Shown: piece after piece, positions 54,131 to 62,534 of the stretch
Layout: every line of letters starts with the position of its first letter
Numbering within the stretch: the stretch's first letter is position 1
Origin: Pigmentiphaga litoralis
Lineage (GTDB): Bacteria > Pseudomonadota > Gammaproteobacteria > Burkholderiales > Burkholderiaceae_B
Reading direction: 5' to 3'
NCBI RefSeq assembly: GCF_013408655.1
Contig: NZ_JACCBP010000002.1
Location: 744,001 to 808,000 of the forward strand
Length of the DNA stretch: 64,000 nucleotides
Notes under the pieces: model-generated
What the model was told of the DNA's origin: nothing
The model's database searches: none
What the model saw: only the letters and a program-made list of their open reading frames with translations
Program-made: the position numbers and the translations under genes

Positions 54131-54225
54131 GGGTGGATGAGGCGGCGTCGTGCGCACTGTTTCAGCGCATGGCCCCCTCTTTTTTTGCATGCGATCCACC
54201 GATGCATCGGTGCCTGGAGGTGTTT

Positions 54226-54708
54226 GTGTCGAGAACCTTGAAGTCTTTGATGTATGCCGTCAGCGCCGCGGTGCTGGTCAGCAATGCCGCGTGTGCGCAG
54301 ACCTTCGAAAAGAAGAACTTCAATTACAGCGAATTCGCCAAAGGCGCGTTCTCGGAAGCCGTGACGGTCACCGGCCCCGCAAAGACGATCTACCTTGCGG
54401 GCATAGGCTCGGAAGATCCAGACAAGGGCACTGTCCGGCACGTCGACAACTTTCTTGAGCAGTGCCGGTTCGCCTGGTCGAAAGTCAAAGCGGCACTGGC
54501 TGCGAATGGCGCCACCCTCGGCGATATCGTCAAGGTCACCAGCTACGTGACCGACGTCCGCTACCGTGAAGAAATGGGCACGTGCCGCCGCGAGACGTTT
54601 GCCGGCTTCCCCCTCCCGCCCCATACCTTCCTGAACGTCGTGCAATTGGCCAGGCCGGGAATGATGTTCGAGGTCGACGTCGTGGCGGCGATCGCCGCAA
54701 ACAAATAG
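54226..54708 (+). CDS. Exported RidA/YjgF/Rid-family protein (GTG start)
   Basis: 160-residue Rid-superfamily protein with a signal peptide (VSRTLKSLMYAVSAAVLVSN, cleavage near ACAQ), hence periplasmic. The GTG at 54226 follows TGGAGG by five bases and gives a well-formed signal. The core shows GPAKTIYLAGIGSEDPDKG, the helix VKAALAANGATLGDIVKVTS and the C-terminal FEVDVVAAIA. Cytosolic RidA hydrolyses enamine/imine intermediates using an Arg near the C-terminus; here the position corresponding to the usual IEIEAIA is FEVDVVA. The substrate is unknown. The shared upstream element ties it to the Bug gene. Confidence 0.82.
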   Translation: MSRTLKSLMYAVSAAVLVSNAACAQTFEKKNFNYSEFAKGAFSEAVTVTGPAKTIYLAGIGSEDPDKGTVRHVDNFLEQCRFAWSKVKAALAANGATLGDIVKVTSYVTDVRYREEMGTCRRETFAGFPLPPHTFLNVVQLARPGMMFEVDVVAAIAANK

Positions 54709-54741
54709 CCGTATCCGGTAGTCGGAAACAAGGGGAAGCGC

Positions 54742-54885
54742 ATGACACTCAACGCCCTGGCGCCTAGGCGCATGATGGCATGGACCCGGCAGGTACTTGG
54801 CCGCGTAGGCACCTACACGGCCAAGGCGTCGGCGGTCACGCTGGGGGTCGTGGCGTCCGGGTTGCCTCCAGCGCGCCACGATTGA
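54742..54885 (+). pseudogene. Signal-peptide-only remnant of a Bug receptor gene
   Basis: A 47-codon frame with a good Shine-Dalgarno (AGGGGAAG) starts MTLNALAPRRMMAW and ends TYTAKASAVTLGVVASGLPP, ARHD, stop. Its last 20 residues align with the signal peptide of the Bug protein at 52983 (KYAAKALAVTLAVIASVLPP) without gaps. The mature receptor domain is missing, and the next gene converges. It is best read as a decayed third Bug gene or a recombination scar; a functional small peptide is less likely. Confidence 0.6.
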
Positions 54886-54920
54886 ATGGACCGGATGCGG
54901 TCAGTGGATGCCGTCAACAA

Positions 54921-56471
54921 TCAGCGTGCTGACCGACTGCGTCGCCGCCGCATCCCCATCCCCACCATTACCAGCAGCACGACCACCAGGAAACCTGCCG
55001 CCATGCCAATGCGGGCCAGGGTCACCAGGTTGGAGCGGGGGCCGCCTTCGCGGATCTGCTGAACATCTTGCGCAGACACCTTCAGCGAGGCGTCGCCATG
55101 GTGCTCGAAGACGTAGTTGGCCAGCAGGGCGACTTCGTCGTTGTTCAATGACGTGACGGCGTTGGGGTGGCTGCCGAAGGGGGGCATGAACACGTGGCCC
55201 GCCGGGGTGTTGCGATCCACGCCGTACAGGATGGTGGCGATGAGGTTGCTGGGATTGGCGCCCGCGGTGGCGGAGTTGCTGAACAGGCTGGGGTAGTAGC
55301 CGTCTTGCGTGCCTTGCGCGTTGTAGCCGTGGCAGGACGCGCAGTTGGCCGAAAACAGCTGTCCGCCTGGGCTGCGGCCATGCAGGCCGTTGACGTAGCC
55401 TTCGCCGCGGAAGTCCGGCAGGTCATTGCTGGCCGTGCCCCGGTCGAAACGCGTGGCGACGGGCGCACCGTCCGCCTTGCCCGCGGGCGCAGACGGCGAT
55501 GCTGATGCCGCCGACGCTGATGCCGCCGACGCCGACGCCGACGCCGATGCCGCAGACGTCGACGCCGCTCCCGTCCGCACCGCCGGCACGTCCCGCACAT
55601 ACGTCGCGATGGCGTTCAGGTCGTCATCCGTCAGCTTGCTGAAGCTGAACGAGATGGCTTCGGCCATGCTGCCGGCCGCCTGTGCCTTGCCTTCGACGCG
55701 GCCGGTGCGCAGGTAGGTTACCAGGTCTTCCTGCGACCACGTGCCGATACCGGTGGCCTTGTCGGGCGTGATGTTCGGTGCGTACCAGGGGCCCACTTGC
55801 GCACCGCCCAGACTCTTGCCCAACTGCTCCTGCATCATGAAGCCGCGCGGCGTGTGGCAGGTGCTGCAGTGCGCGGCGCCCAAGGTCAGGTAGCGGCCAC
55901 GGTTCCATGCTTCTGACTTGTCCGGATCGGCAACGAGCGGCGCGTCGGGCACGAACAGCAGGTTCCAGCCGGTCATCAGGAAGCGCAAGTTCATGGGAAA
56001 CGGCAGGGTGGTGGGCGCCGTTTCCTTGTCGACCGCGTCCACGCCGTGCATGAAATAGACGTACATCGCGTGGATGTCGTCGTCCGTCATGACCGCGTAC
56101 GACGGATAGGGCATCGCAGGGTAGAGGTGCGCGCCGTCGGCCCGCACGCCCTTGCGCACGGCGTTCGAGAACTGCTGTTCCGTGTAGGTGCCGATGCCGT
56201 GGGTCCTGGAGGGCGTGATATTGGTCGAGACGATGTCGCCCACGGGCGACGACATGACGAGGCCACCGGCCATCGGCTTGCCGTGGTGCGTGGTGTGGCA
56301 GGCGATGCAGTCCGACGCGGTCGCAAGGTAGCGGCCGCGATCGATCATCGCCTGGTCGGCAGAAGCAGTGGGGGCCGCGGCGTGGGTCGCCATCGTTGCC
56401 GTCATCAGCACCAGTGCCGCCATGAGCGAGATGCCGGATCCCGACAGCCGTGTGTACGAACGTCGCATCAT
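54921..56471 (-). CDS. Triheme cytochrome c subunit of membrane-bound dehydrogenase
   Basis: Electron-transfer subunit that takes electrons from the FAD subunit to the quinone pool or oxidase. A signal peptide (ending near ATHAAA) is followed by three CxxCH heme sites: CIACH (near residue 55), CSTCH (near residue 200) and CASCH (near residue 370). Between the second and third lies an Ala/Ser repeat linker, residues about 300-330. A C-terminal helix (MAAGFLVVVLLVMVGMGM) anchors the 516-residue protein. Its ATG overlaps the stop of the GMC subunit as ATGA. The layout matches gluconate/fructose/sorbitol dehydrogenase cytochromes. Confidence 0.9.
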   Translation of the reverse strand: MMRRSYTRLSGSGISLMAALVLMTATMATHAAAPTASADQAMIDRGRYLATASDCIACHTTHHGKPMAGGLVMSSPVGDIVSTNITPSRTHGIGTYTEQQFSNAVRKGVRADGAHLYPAMPYPSYAVMTDDDIHAMYVYFMHGVDAVDKETAPTTLPFPMNLRFLMTGWNLLFVPDAPLVADPDKSEAWNRGRYLTLGAAHCSTCHTPRGFMMQEQLGKSLGGAQVGPWYAPNITPDKATGIGTWSQEDLVTYLRTGRVEGKAQAAGSMAEAISFSFSKLTDDDLNAIATYVRDVPAVRTGAASTSAASASASASAASASAASASPSAPAGKADGAPVATRFDRGTASNDLPDFRGEGYVNGLHGRSPGGQLFSANCASCHGYNAQGTQDGYYPSLFSNSATAGANPSNLIATILYGVDRNTPAGHVFMPPFGSHPNAVTSLNNDEVALLANYVFEHHGDASLKVSAQDVQQIREGGPRSNLVTLARIGMAAGFLVVVLLVMVGMGMRRRRSRSAR

Positions 56472-58099
56472 GCCCCCTTCGCCTGTTTGACCAACGCATC
56501 GGCGGCCTTGAAGGCCAGGGCCACCATGGTGATGGTGCTGTTGCCGCAGGCCGTGCTGGGCATCGCGCCGCCGCCCGGCAAGAACAGGTTGGCGTGGTCG
56601 TGCGAGCGGCAGTCGGCATCGACCACCGAATTGGCGGGGTCGTTGCCCATGATCGTGCCGCCCATGATGTGTTTGCTCTGGTTGAATTTGGGAGTGAGCT
56701 TGACGTCGGTTGCGCCCATCGCGGCGGCGATCTTGCGGCCGATGGGCAGCGAGTACTGCTCGGCCGACTTGCGCACGTAGTCGCCCACGTCGTAATGGAT
56801 GGACGGCTTGGGCAGGCCCAGCCAATCCTTCTTGCCGGACAGCGTCAGTCGGTTGTCGGCATGCGGCAGCATTTCGTGGGCCAGGATGATGTCGGCAGTG
56901 CAGGCCGTCTGGCGGCGGATTTCCTGATCCAGGGCCTTGCCGACCAGGCCGGTCTTGAGCGCGTTGAACGTCACGAACCGGTTGCGGGCAAAGTTGTTGA
57001 AGCGGAAATACGCACCGGCATGTTCGCTGCGGAAGGCGCCTTGCGACGTCTCCATGATGCCGCTGTTGACCACGGGGCCGACGCCCGACCAGTACGGTTC
57101 CGACAAGCTGACCGACAGGCCCAGTTGCGGGTGGTCCATCATGTTGCGGCCGACCTGGTCCGAGCGGTTTGCGACGCCATTGGGATTGCGGTCGTCGGCG
57201 GACATCAGCAACAGCTTGGGATTTTCGAGCCCGTTGCAGGCCAGCACGAAGTGCTTGCCGGTCACGCGATGGCTGACCTTGTTCTGGTCGAAGTAGTGGA
57301 CGGCTTCAACTTGTTGGCGCGCATTGGTTTCCACCCGGTAGGCCACGGCGTCGCTCAGGATGACCGCACCCTTGGCTTCGAGCCGGGCCAGCGCGGTGGC
57401 GCCGTCGTATTTGGCGCCGATCGGGCACACGGGCACGCAGTTGTTGTTGCCACAACAGGCCGGCCGTTCGTCGTAGGGCACGCCGCTGTTGCGGGCCTGC
57501 GCGGTCGGGATGTTGGTGTAGCCCAGCGTCTTCACGACCTCGGTAAAGCGCTGCTCGCCGGGGCTGAAGGGCAGCGGTCCCATCGGGTAGGGCTTGGAGC
57601 GCCGGGGCGGCCACTGCAGCGCCGGGTCCGACGGGCCGCAGATGCCAAGCTTGTATTCGGTGCGGACGTAATAGGGCTCGAGCGTGTCGTAGTCGAACGC
57701 CCAGTCGCGGCCCACGCCATACAGCGAATGCAGACGCAGGTCATCGGGTGTCATGCGCCAGCAGGTGCCGGCCCAGTGCCAGGTCGATCCGCCGGCATAG
57801 CGGATGAAGGTCTGGTCGTAGGAGTCCGGCCCGGTCAGTTGCAGGTACGTGTCGTCGGGGTTGCCGGTGGGCGGCATCGGGTGCGGCGCCCAGGGCCGCG
57901 GCGGGTAGGACGACGACGCGCTGCCCTTCAGTCCCAGCGGCAGGTTGCGGAAGTTTTCGACGATCTGCGCGCGCGAGACGCGAGGCCCGGCTTCAAGCAT
58001 CAGGACCGAGACGCCGGCATCCAGCAGTTCTTCGGCAATGACGATGCCGACGACGCCGGTGCCGACGATGATGACATCGGCGGAAGAGGTGGGGGTCAT
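56468..58099 (-). CDS. GMC-family FAD dehydrogenase large subunit
   Basis: Catalytic flavoprotein of a periplasmic three-subunit dehydrogenase (gluconate, 2-ketogluconate, fructose or sorbitol type). The dinucleotide motif VIIVGTGVVGIVIAEELLDA lies at residues 9-28. The GMC FAD motif region YAGGSTWHWAGTCWRM is near residue 105, and the C-terminal active-site segment contains MGGTIMGNDP and GNSTITMVALAFKAADAL. A Cys cluster CCGNNNCVPVCPIG near residue 220 recalls the [3Fe-4S] cysteines reported for such enzymes. Length is 543 residues. There is no signal peptide of its own; it probably rides with the Tat-exported small subunit. Confidence 0.88.
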   Translation of the reverse strand: MTPTSSADVIIVGTGVVGIVIAEELLDAGVSVLMLEAGPRVSRAQIVENFRNLPLGLKGSASSSYPPRPWAPHPMPPTGNPDDTYLQLTGPDSYDQTFIRYAGGSTWHWAGTCWRMTPDDLRLHSLYGVGRDWAFDYDTLEPYYVRTEYKLGICGPSDPALQWPPRRSKPYPMGPLPFSPGEQRFTEVVKTLGYTNIPTAQARNSGVPYDERPACCGNNNCVPVCPIGAKYDGATALARLEAKGAVILSDAVAYRVETNARQQVEAVHYFDQNKVSHRVTGKHFVLACNGLENPKLLLMSADDRNPNGVANRSDQVGRNMMDHPQLGLSVSLSEPYWSGVGPVVNSGIMETSQGAFRSEHAGAYFRFNNFARNRFVTFNALKTGLVGKALDQEIRRQTACTADIILAHEMLPHADNRLTLSGKKDWLGLPKPSIHYDVGDYVRKSAEQYSLPIGRKIAAAMGATDVKLTPKFNQSKHIMGGTIMGNDPANSVVDADCRSHDHANLFLPGGGAMPSTACGNSTITMVALAFKAADALVKQAKGA

Positions 58100-58121
58100 G
58101 GGAGATTCCGGAAGAAGGCGC

Positions 58122-58679
58122 TCAGAAGCGAGGCAGGGGGCTCAGCGGCACGGTGACCTGACGCCATTGATTGGGGCCAGAGATGCCATACGACGGGATG
58201 GTGACGACATCGATCGTGGTCTGGAAGGTCAGCGCCTGCTCGAAGGTGAACACCCTGGCGGTGGGCTTGGCCGATGACACGCCCGAGTACCAGGCAAAGA
58301 TGATCCAGTGCGCCAGATCCTTGGCCTTGCCGTCGGGGATGTCATCAAAGAAGTCTTCAACGATCGTGGCCTGCTTGCGCTCGGCAATGCCGATCAGCGC
58401 GTCGGTCAGCGCCGGCAGGTCGGCGTGGTCGGCGGCGGCGGTCTGAAGGATGCGCGCGCCCACGCGCGGGTCGAGCCGGTGATTGACCAGCAGGTTCGAC
58501 AGCCGCATGAAGCGAGTCAGTTGTGCGTCATCGGCAGCGGGCTTTTGCGCGGAGGCTGCCAAGGCAAACGACGGCAGCGAGGTGCCGGCAAGATAGCTGC
58601 CAAGCAGCGCGGCGCCGCCGAACAGCACGGTGCGCCGCGAAACCTGCGGCAAGGCGTTGGGAAGGGAATAGTCGGACAT
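58122..58679 (-). CDS. Sugar/sorbitol dehydrogenase small subunit (Tat-exported)
   Basis: 185-residue small subunit of the FAD dehydrogenase. The N-terminus has a twin-arginine signal (SRRTVLFGGAALLGSYLAG, cleavage after FALA), typical of gluconate-2-dehydrogenase and sorbitol dehydrogenase gamma subunits that carry the folded flavoprotein through the Tat system. The mature part has DDAQLTRFMRLSNLLVNHRL and the C-terminal KDLAHWIIFAWYSGV and SYGISGPNQW motifs of the family. It is first in the three-gene order small-large-cytochrome c, with 22 bases to the large subunit. Substrate identity is unknown. Confidence 0.87.
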   Translation of the reverse strand: MSDYSLPNALPQVSRRTVLFGGAALLGSYLAGTSLPSFALAASAQKPAADDAQLTRFMRLSNLLVNHRLDPRVGARILQTAAADHADLPALTDALIGIAERKQATIVEDFFDDIPDGKAKDLAHWIIFAWYSGVSSAKPTARVFTFEQALTFQTTIDVVTIPSYGISGPNQWRQVTVPLSPLPRF

Positions 58680-58739
58680 CGTTGGCTTCTTGCGTCATCC
58701 TGGTAAGGGCAAGAAGCACATGCGCGGTTCTTGCCCGGG

Positions 58740-59438
58740 TCAAACGGGCGGAGCCGCCAAAGTCGGCGATTCCGGGTCGGGCGCGGCAAGGCCCTGGAGA
58801 ACGAAGCGGACGACCTCGGCCATGACCGGCGCGATCGCAGCCATGTCCATGGCGGGGTCGACCGCGGTGCGCACCGTCAATCCGTCGAGCAAGGTGTGGA
58901 TGACGGACAGCCGCGCCTTGAGCTCGGCCTCTGTCATGGGCCGCAGTTCTGGCGAATCCTTGAGCCGGTTGAACACGCGTGTCACGGCATGGGCATCGGC
59001 CTGCTGCAGCACGGCGCCAATGGCGGGATTGCGAATGCCCTCGGCCAGAACCTCCAGCGCGAGCGACGCGCGCTCGTGCCCCAGCCGCAACTGCATCGCG
59101 TCGTCGAACAGGTCCGCCGCGGCCTGCAGCACGCCCACCGTCACGGACGCCGGTACGATGCGGTCGGCAATGGCCAGCCGCTCGTCCATGTGGCGTCGCA
59201 CGATGCCATCCACGATCGCTTCCTTGTTGTCAAAGTAGTGATAGATGTGGCCCGGGCTCATGCCTGCGGCGGTCGAAATGCGCTGAATGCTGGTGCCACG
59301 AAAGCCGTCCCGGCGAAAGCATTCCGCCGCCGCATCCAATACCTGGTTGCGCCGCGCGTCGGCTTTCGTTGCTTCAACGTTCGTCGGCGTGGTCGTCACG
59401 CCTTCCGCTGCCTGTGTGTTTCGTCTCAATGTGGCCAC
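58740..59438 (-). CDS. TetR-family transcriptional regulator
   Basis: 232-residue repressor. The TetR N-domain lies at residues about 27-75: RNQVLDAAAECFRRDGFRGT, SIQRISTAAGMSPGHIYHYF, DNKEAIVDGIV. The C-terminal ligand domain is variable. It lies 60 bases before the dehydrogenase small subunit on the same strand, so it may be the first gene of that operon. A perfect 20-base palindrome 24 bases before its start codon is the likely operator, implying autorepression and co-control of the dehydrogenase. Its ligand is unknown. Confidence 0.88.
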   Translation of the reverse strand: MATLRRNTQAAEGVTTTPTNVEATKADARRNQVLDAAAECFRRDGFRGTSIQRISTAAGMSPGHIYHYFDNKEAIVDGIVRRHMDERLAIADRIVPASVTVGVLQAAADLFDDAMQLRLGHERASLALEVLAEGIRNPAIGAVLQQADAHAVTRVFNRLKDSPELRPMTEAELKARLSVIHTLLDGLTVRTAVDPAMDMAAIAPVMAEVVRFVLQGLAAPDPESPTLAAPPV

Positions 59439-59461
59439 CTCTTGGCTCTTCTGTATGCGAG

Positions 59462-59481
59462 TTTAGAATGATCATTCTAAA
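59462..59481. promoter_or_regulatory. TetR-type operator: perfect 20-base palindrome
   Basis: TTTAGAATGATCATTCTAAA is identical to its reverse complement. It lies 24 bases upstream of the tetR start codon. AGAATGATCATTCT resembles operators of TetR regulators with this HTH class. Confidence 0.75.
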
Positions 59482-59492
59482 TTTAAGCTGAA

Positions 59493-59535
59493 CGAGGCCG
59501 GCATGCGCTCCCGCAAAGAGCGCATGCCGGCCTCG
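59493..59535 (-). terminator. Strong hairpin after the monooxygenase gene
   Basis: Perfect 18-bp GC-rich stem (59493-59510 with 59518-59535), 7-base loop. On the minus strand it is followed by TTCAGCTTAAATTT rather than a clean T run, so it may act as a terminator, an RNA-stabilising hairpin, or a barrier separating the sulfonate operon from tetR. Confidence 0.6.
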
Positions 59536-59564
59536 CCGACAGAACCTGGCCGGTGCGAAAAGGG

Positions 59565-60764
59565 CTAGCTGGCCTTGCGTTGCGCCAGCGCGGCGCGCAC
59601 GCGAGGCAGCACTTCTTCGCCAATACGAAGGGCTTCTTCCAGGTGGGGATTGGCGGCCAGGATGAAGTTGCCGAAGCCCGCGTCGACATACTCCACCAGG
59701 CGATCGGCCACTTGTTGATAGCTGCCGAAGATGCCGATGGTGGGGCCAGGGCGGATCACGCCCAGGCCTGACCACAGGTTGGGGCCGATCAGGTAGTCCT
59801 CGAAACGGCTGGCTTCCGGATTGCGCAGGGCGGCCTGACGTTGCGCGCCAACGGAATCGCCGCCGCCGACGCTGGTCATGGGATTGGCCTTCTTGGGCGC
59901 GGTGGGGTCAAAGCCGTCCCACAGCCGGCGGGCCTCGGCCCAGGCTTCCTCTTCGGTCTCGCGGGCAAACACGTCGACGCGCAGGCCGTAGCCCGGTGTG
60001 CGCCCGTGTTCGGCGGCCATCCGGTTCAGGCGGGTCATGGTGGCCTGCATCTGTTCGAGCGGTTCGAGCCACATCAGGTAGTAGTCGGCATGGCGGGCCG
60101 CCACTTGCAGGGCGGGCTCGGATGCGCCCGAAAAGTAGATGCCGGGCTTGCGCGTGTTGGACAGCGGAGCGGTCAGGCCACCACCCCGCACTTCGTACAG
60201 GCTGCTTTTATGGTCGTAGGGCGAGCCTTTCCAGAAGCCGTCGATCACGTCCAGCCATTCGCCGGTGCGCACGTACCGGTCGTCATGGGGCAGCACGTCG
60301 CCATAGGCCAGTTGCGCGGGCGCGCTGCCGCCGGTGATCACATTCCATTCAAGCCGGCCGCCGCTGATGCGCTGCAGGGTTGCGCCCATCTTGGCGGCGT
60401 ATGCCGGGGTGATGAAGCCGGGCTGGAAGGCGGTCATGAAGCGCAGGGTGCGGGTTTCGCGGGCGAGGGCAGCGGCCACCATCAGCGGTTCGTCGCTGAC
60501 CAGCGACGAGGGCACCAGGGCGCCGTCAAAGCCGGCCAGCTCGCAGGCCTTGGCCACCTGCGCCATGTAGTCGATGTAGCCATAGGCGTCGGGCGCGCCG
60601 TCGCGTTGACCCGGTGCGATCGATCGTGCGCTGGCGGACTTCCATTCGCCCCGGTTCCAGGAAGACGAGGCGACCGAACGGCCATCGCCATGGGTCGGGA
60701 TACGCCAGAAGAATTCGGCGCGGGACGTTGTGGCAGCGGGGGATGGGTGTGAAGCAGATGTCAT
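59565..60764 (-). CDS. FMN-dependent alkanesulfonate monooxygenase-like (LLM class) enzyme
   Basis: 399-residue cytosolic flavin-dependent oxygenase of the SsuD type, which with reduced FMN cleaves C-S bonds of alkanesulfonates to sulfite and aldehyde. It has FFWRIPTHGDGR at residues 18-29, AFQPGFITPAYAAKMGATLQ, SGGRLEWNVITGGS, YEVRGGGL, IYFSGASEPALQVAARHADY and GSYQQVADRLVEYVDAGF. GAGGA precedes the ATG at 60764. It is last in the ABC-transporter operon, 10 bases after an SBP gene. The precise sulfonate, or possibly a sulfone, is unknown. No NADH:FMN reductase is in view. Confidence 0.87.
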   Translation of the reverse strand: MTSASHPSPAATTSRAEFFWRIPTHGDGRSVASSSWNRGEWKSASARSIAPGQRDGAPDAYGYIDYMAQVAKACELAGFDGALVPSSLVSDEPLMVAAALARETRTLRFMTAFQPGFITPAYAAKMGATLQRISGGRLEWNVITGGSAPAQLAYGDVLPHDDRYVRTGEWLDVIDGFWKGSPYDHKSSLYEVRGGGLTAPLSNTRKPGIYFSGASEPALQVAARHADYYLMWLEPLEQMQATMTRLNRMAAEHGRTPGYGLRVDVFARETEEEAWAEARRLWDGFDPTAPKKANPMTSVGGGDSVGAQRQAALRNPEASRFEDYLIGPNLWSGLGVIRPGPTIGIFGSYQQVADRLVEYVDAGFGNFILAANPHLEEALRIGEEVLPRVRAALAQRKAS

Positions 60765-60774
60765 GGTAGATTCC

Positions 60775-61668
60775 TCAGACCGTGGCGGCGCGGGCGTGCA
60801 GCGCGAAAGGAAGCACGGCGTCATTGACGTTGATGCGCCGGGACAGCAGGGCGTGTTTCGCCAGCAGGTCGGCTTCGGTCTGCTGTTCCTGGATCAGTTC
60901 GGCATCGGGCAGATGGATGCCCCATTCCCGTTTGGCGATGCCCTTGGCCCACTCGTCGGCAGACAGCCCGTTGCCGATGCATTTGGCAAACAAAGCACCT
61001 GCGCGGGCCGGGTCGGCGCCGATCCACGCATCGGTAGCGGCCAGGGCATCGAACACCGTTTGCACCACCTCGGGTCCGGCATCGACCACGTCCTGCAGTA
61101 CCCAGAACACCGACCGGTTCGAAATCACGCCGTCGCATTCCGCGACCTTGGTCAGTCCACCCGCCGAAAACGCCGTGGTCAGATACGGGTCCATGGCGAC
61201 CCACGCGTCGATGTCGCCCGCGCGCAGTGCGGCCTGGGATTCGCCGGGCTTGAGGTTGCGGTGATCCACCGACTCGTAGTTCAGGCCGACCTTGTCCAGG
61301 GCGGCCAGCAGGAAGTAGGTCTGGAACGACCCTTCGATCAGCCCGATGCGTTTGCCCGCCAGGTCGCTGGCTGTCTTGATGGGGGAGCCTTCCGGCACCA
61401 GGATGGCGGACCAGCTGCGGCGCTGCGTGGAGGCGCCGATGTAGGCGATCTGCAGCCCTTCGGCCTGCGCGACAACGGCGCGGGTGGTGCCGGTGCCGAT
61501 CACGTTGACCTTGCCGGACGCGGCCAGGTCTTGCATCAGTCGCCCTTCGGGATACCAGAGGAATTCGGGATCGTGGCCCGCATCGCGCAGCGATTGCTGC
61601 AAGGGCGCGTGATGGGTGATCGCGGTCAGGGTCAGGTTGGAAGGGTGAGCGCCGAAGCGAAGTTTCAT
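60775..61668 (-). CDS. SsuA/NrtA-like substrate-binding protein lacking a signal peptide
   Basis: 297-residue protein of the aliphatic-sulfonate/nitrate/taurine binding family. It shows MKLRFGAHPSNLTLTAITHH at the N-terminus, then GTGTTRAVVAQAEG, ILVPEGSPIKTASDLAGKRI, GLIEGSFQTYFLLAALDK and AGDIDAWVAMDPYL. The start has no hydrophobic signal segment and no alternative upstream start supplies one, so it may stay in the cytosol. A second, separate binding protein gene of the same family begins the operon, so this one may have been recruited to a sensing or enzyme-supply role. It lies between the ATPase and the monooxygenase genes. Confidence 0.82.
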   Translation of the reverse strand: MKLRFGAHPSNLTLTAITHHAPLQQSLRDAGHDPEFLWYPEGRLMQDLAASGKVNVIGTGTTRAVVAQAEGLQIAYIGASTQRRSWSAILVPEGSPIKTASDLAGKRIGLIEGSFQTYFLLAALDKVGLNYESVDHRNLKPGESQAALRAGDIDAWVAMDPYLTTAFSAGGLTKVAECDGVISNRSVFWVLQDVVDAGPEVVQTVFDALAATDAWIGADPARAGALFAKCIGNGLSADEWAKGIAKREWGIHLPDAELIQEQQTEADLLAKHALLSRRINVNDAVLPFALHARAATV

Positions 61669-61718
61669 GAGGTGTCCTTGGCGCGGCCGGCGCGCGGCAG
61701 GTGAATGGGGAGGAAGGG

Positions 61719-62534
61719 TCAGCGCTCGTCGATGGCGAGGGCGGCCCAGATATCGCGGCAGTAAGCGCCGAAGCGCACATCGCCACGCAGGGTTCGGGGG
61801 TCACGCGGGCGGGGCAGGTCGATGACGTGTTCGGCCACGATGCGTCCCGGTCGGGGGCTCATCACCACGACACGATCGGCCAGGGCAACGGCTTCTTCGA
61901 TGTCATGAGTGACGAACACGATGGACTTGCGATGGGCTTCCCAGATGCGCAGCAGTTCTCGGCCCATCACGATCTTGGTCTGGTAATCAAGCGCGCCGAA
62001 GGGCTCGTCCATCAGGTAGACATCGGGCTCGTAAGCCAGCAGCCGCGCCAATGACACCCGCTGGCGCATGCCGCCCGACAGCGCCGCCGGGTAGTGATGG
62101 TGAAAGCCCTGCAGGTGCACAAGGTCGATCAGTTCGTCGATGCGGGCGGCGTGTTTTGACGGCGCCAGGCCCGACAGTTCGCAGCCGACTGCAATGTTCT
62201 GTCTGACGGTGGCCCAGGGCAACAGCGTGTCGCGCTGGAACATGAAGCCGACTCCCGGGGGCGGGCCGTCCACCACCGCGCCGTTCACGCGGATGTTGCC
62301 CGAGTGGGCCGGCGCCAGGCCCGATGCCACACGCAGCAGCGTGGATTTGCCGCAGCCGCTGGGGCCGACGATGGCGACGAATTCGCCCGGCTGGACGGTC
62401 AGCGTCATGCGGTCGATGGCAATGACCTGGCCCGCGGCGCCATGGAAGACGACGGACAGGTCATCGACCTGCAGCGTGGGCGCGGCCGCGGGGTGGGTGG
62501 CCACGACGCGGTCCAGTGTGGCCTGACCGGTCAT
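61719..62534 (-). CDS. Aliphatic-sulfonate-type ABC transporter ATP-binding protein (SsuB-like)
   Basis: 271-residue ATPase of the nitrate/sulfonate/taurine importers. Walker A is GPSGCGKSTLL near residue 62, the Q-loop FMFQRDTLLPW, the ABC signature LSGGMRQRVSLARLLAYEPD with Walker B DVYLMDEPFGALD, and the H-loop FVTHDIEEAVAL. The ATG at 62534 overlaps the permease stop as ATGA; longer frames upstream are the permease in another phase. It energises the permease encoded just before it. Confidence 0.93.
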   Translation of the reverse strand: MTGQATLDRVVATHPAAAPTLQVDDLSVVFHGAAGQVIAIDRMTLTVQPGEFVAIVGPSGCGKSTLLRVASGLAPAHSGNIRVNGAVVDGPPPGVGFMFQRDTLLPWATVRQNIAVGCELSGLAPSKHAARIDELIDLVHLQGFHHHYPAALSGGMRQRVSLARLLAYEPDVYLMDEPFGALDYQTKIVMGRELLRIWEAHRKSIVFVTHDIEEAVALADRVVVMSPRPGRIVAEHVIDLPRPRDPRTLRGDVRFGAYCRDIWAALAIDER

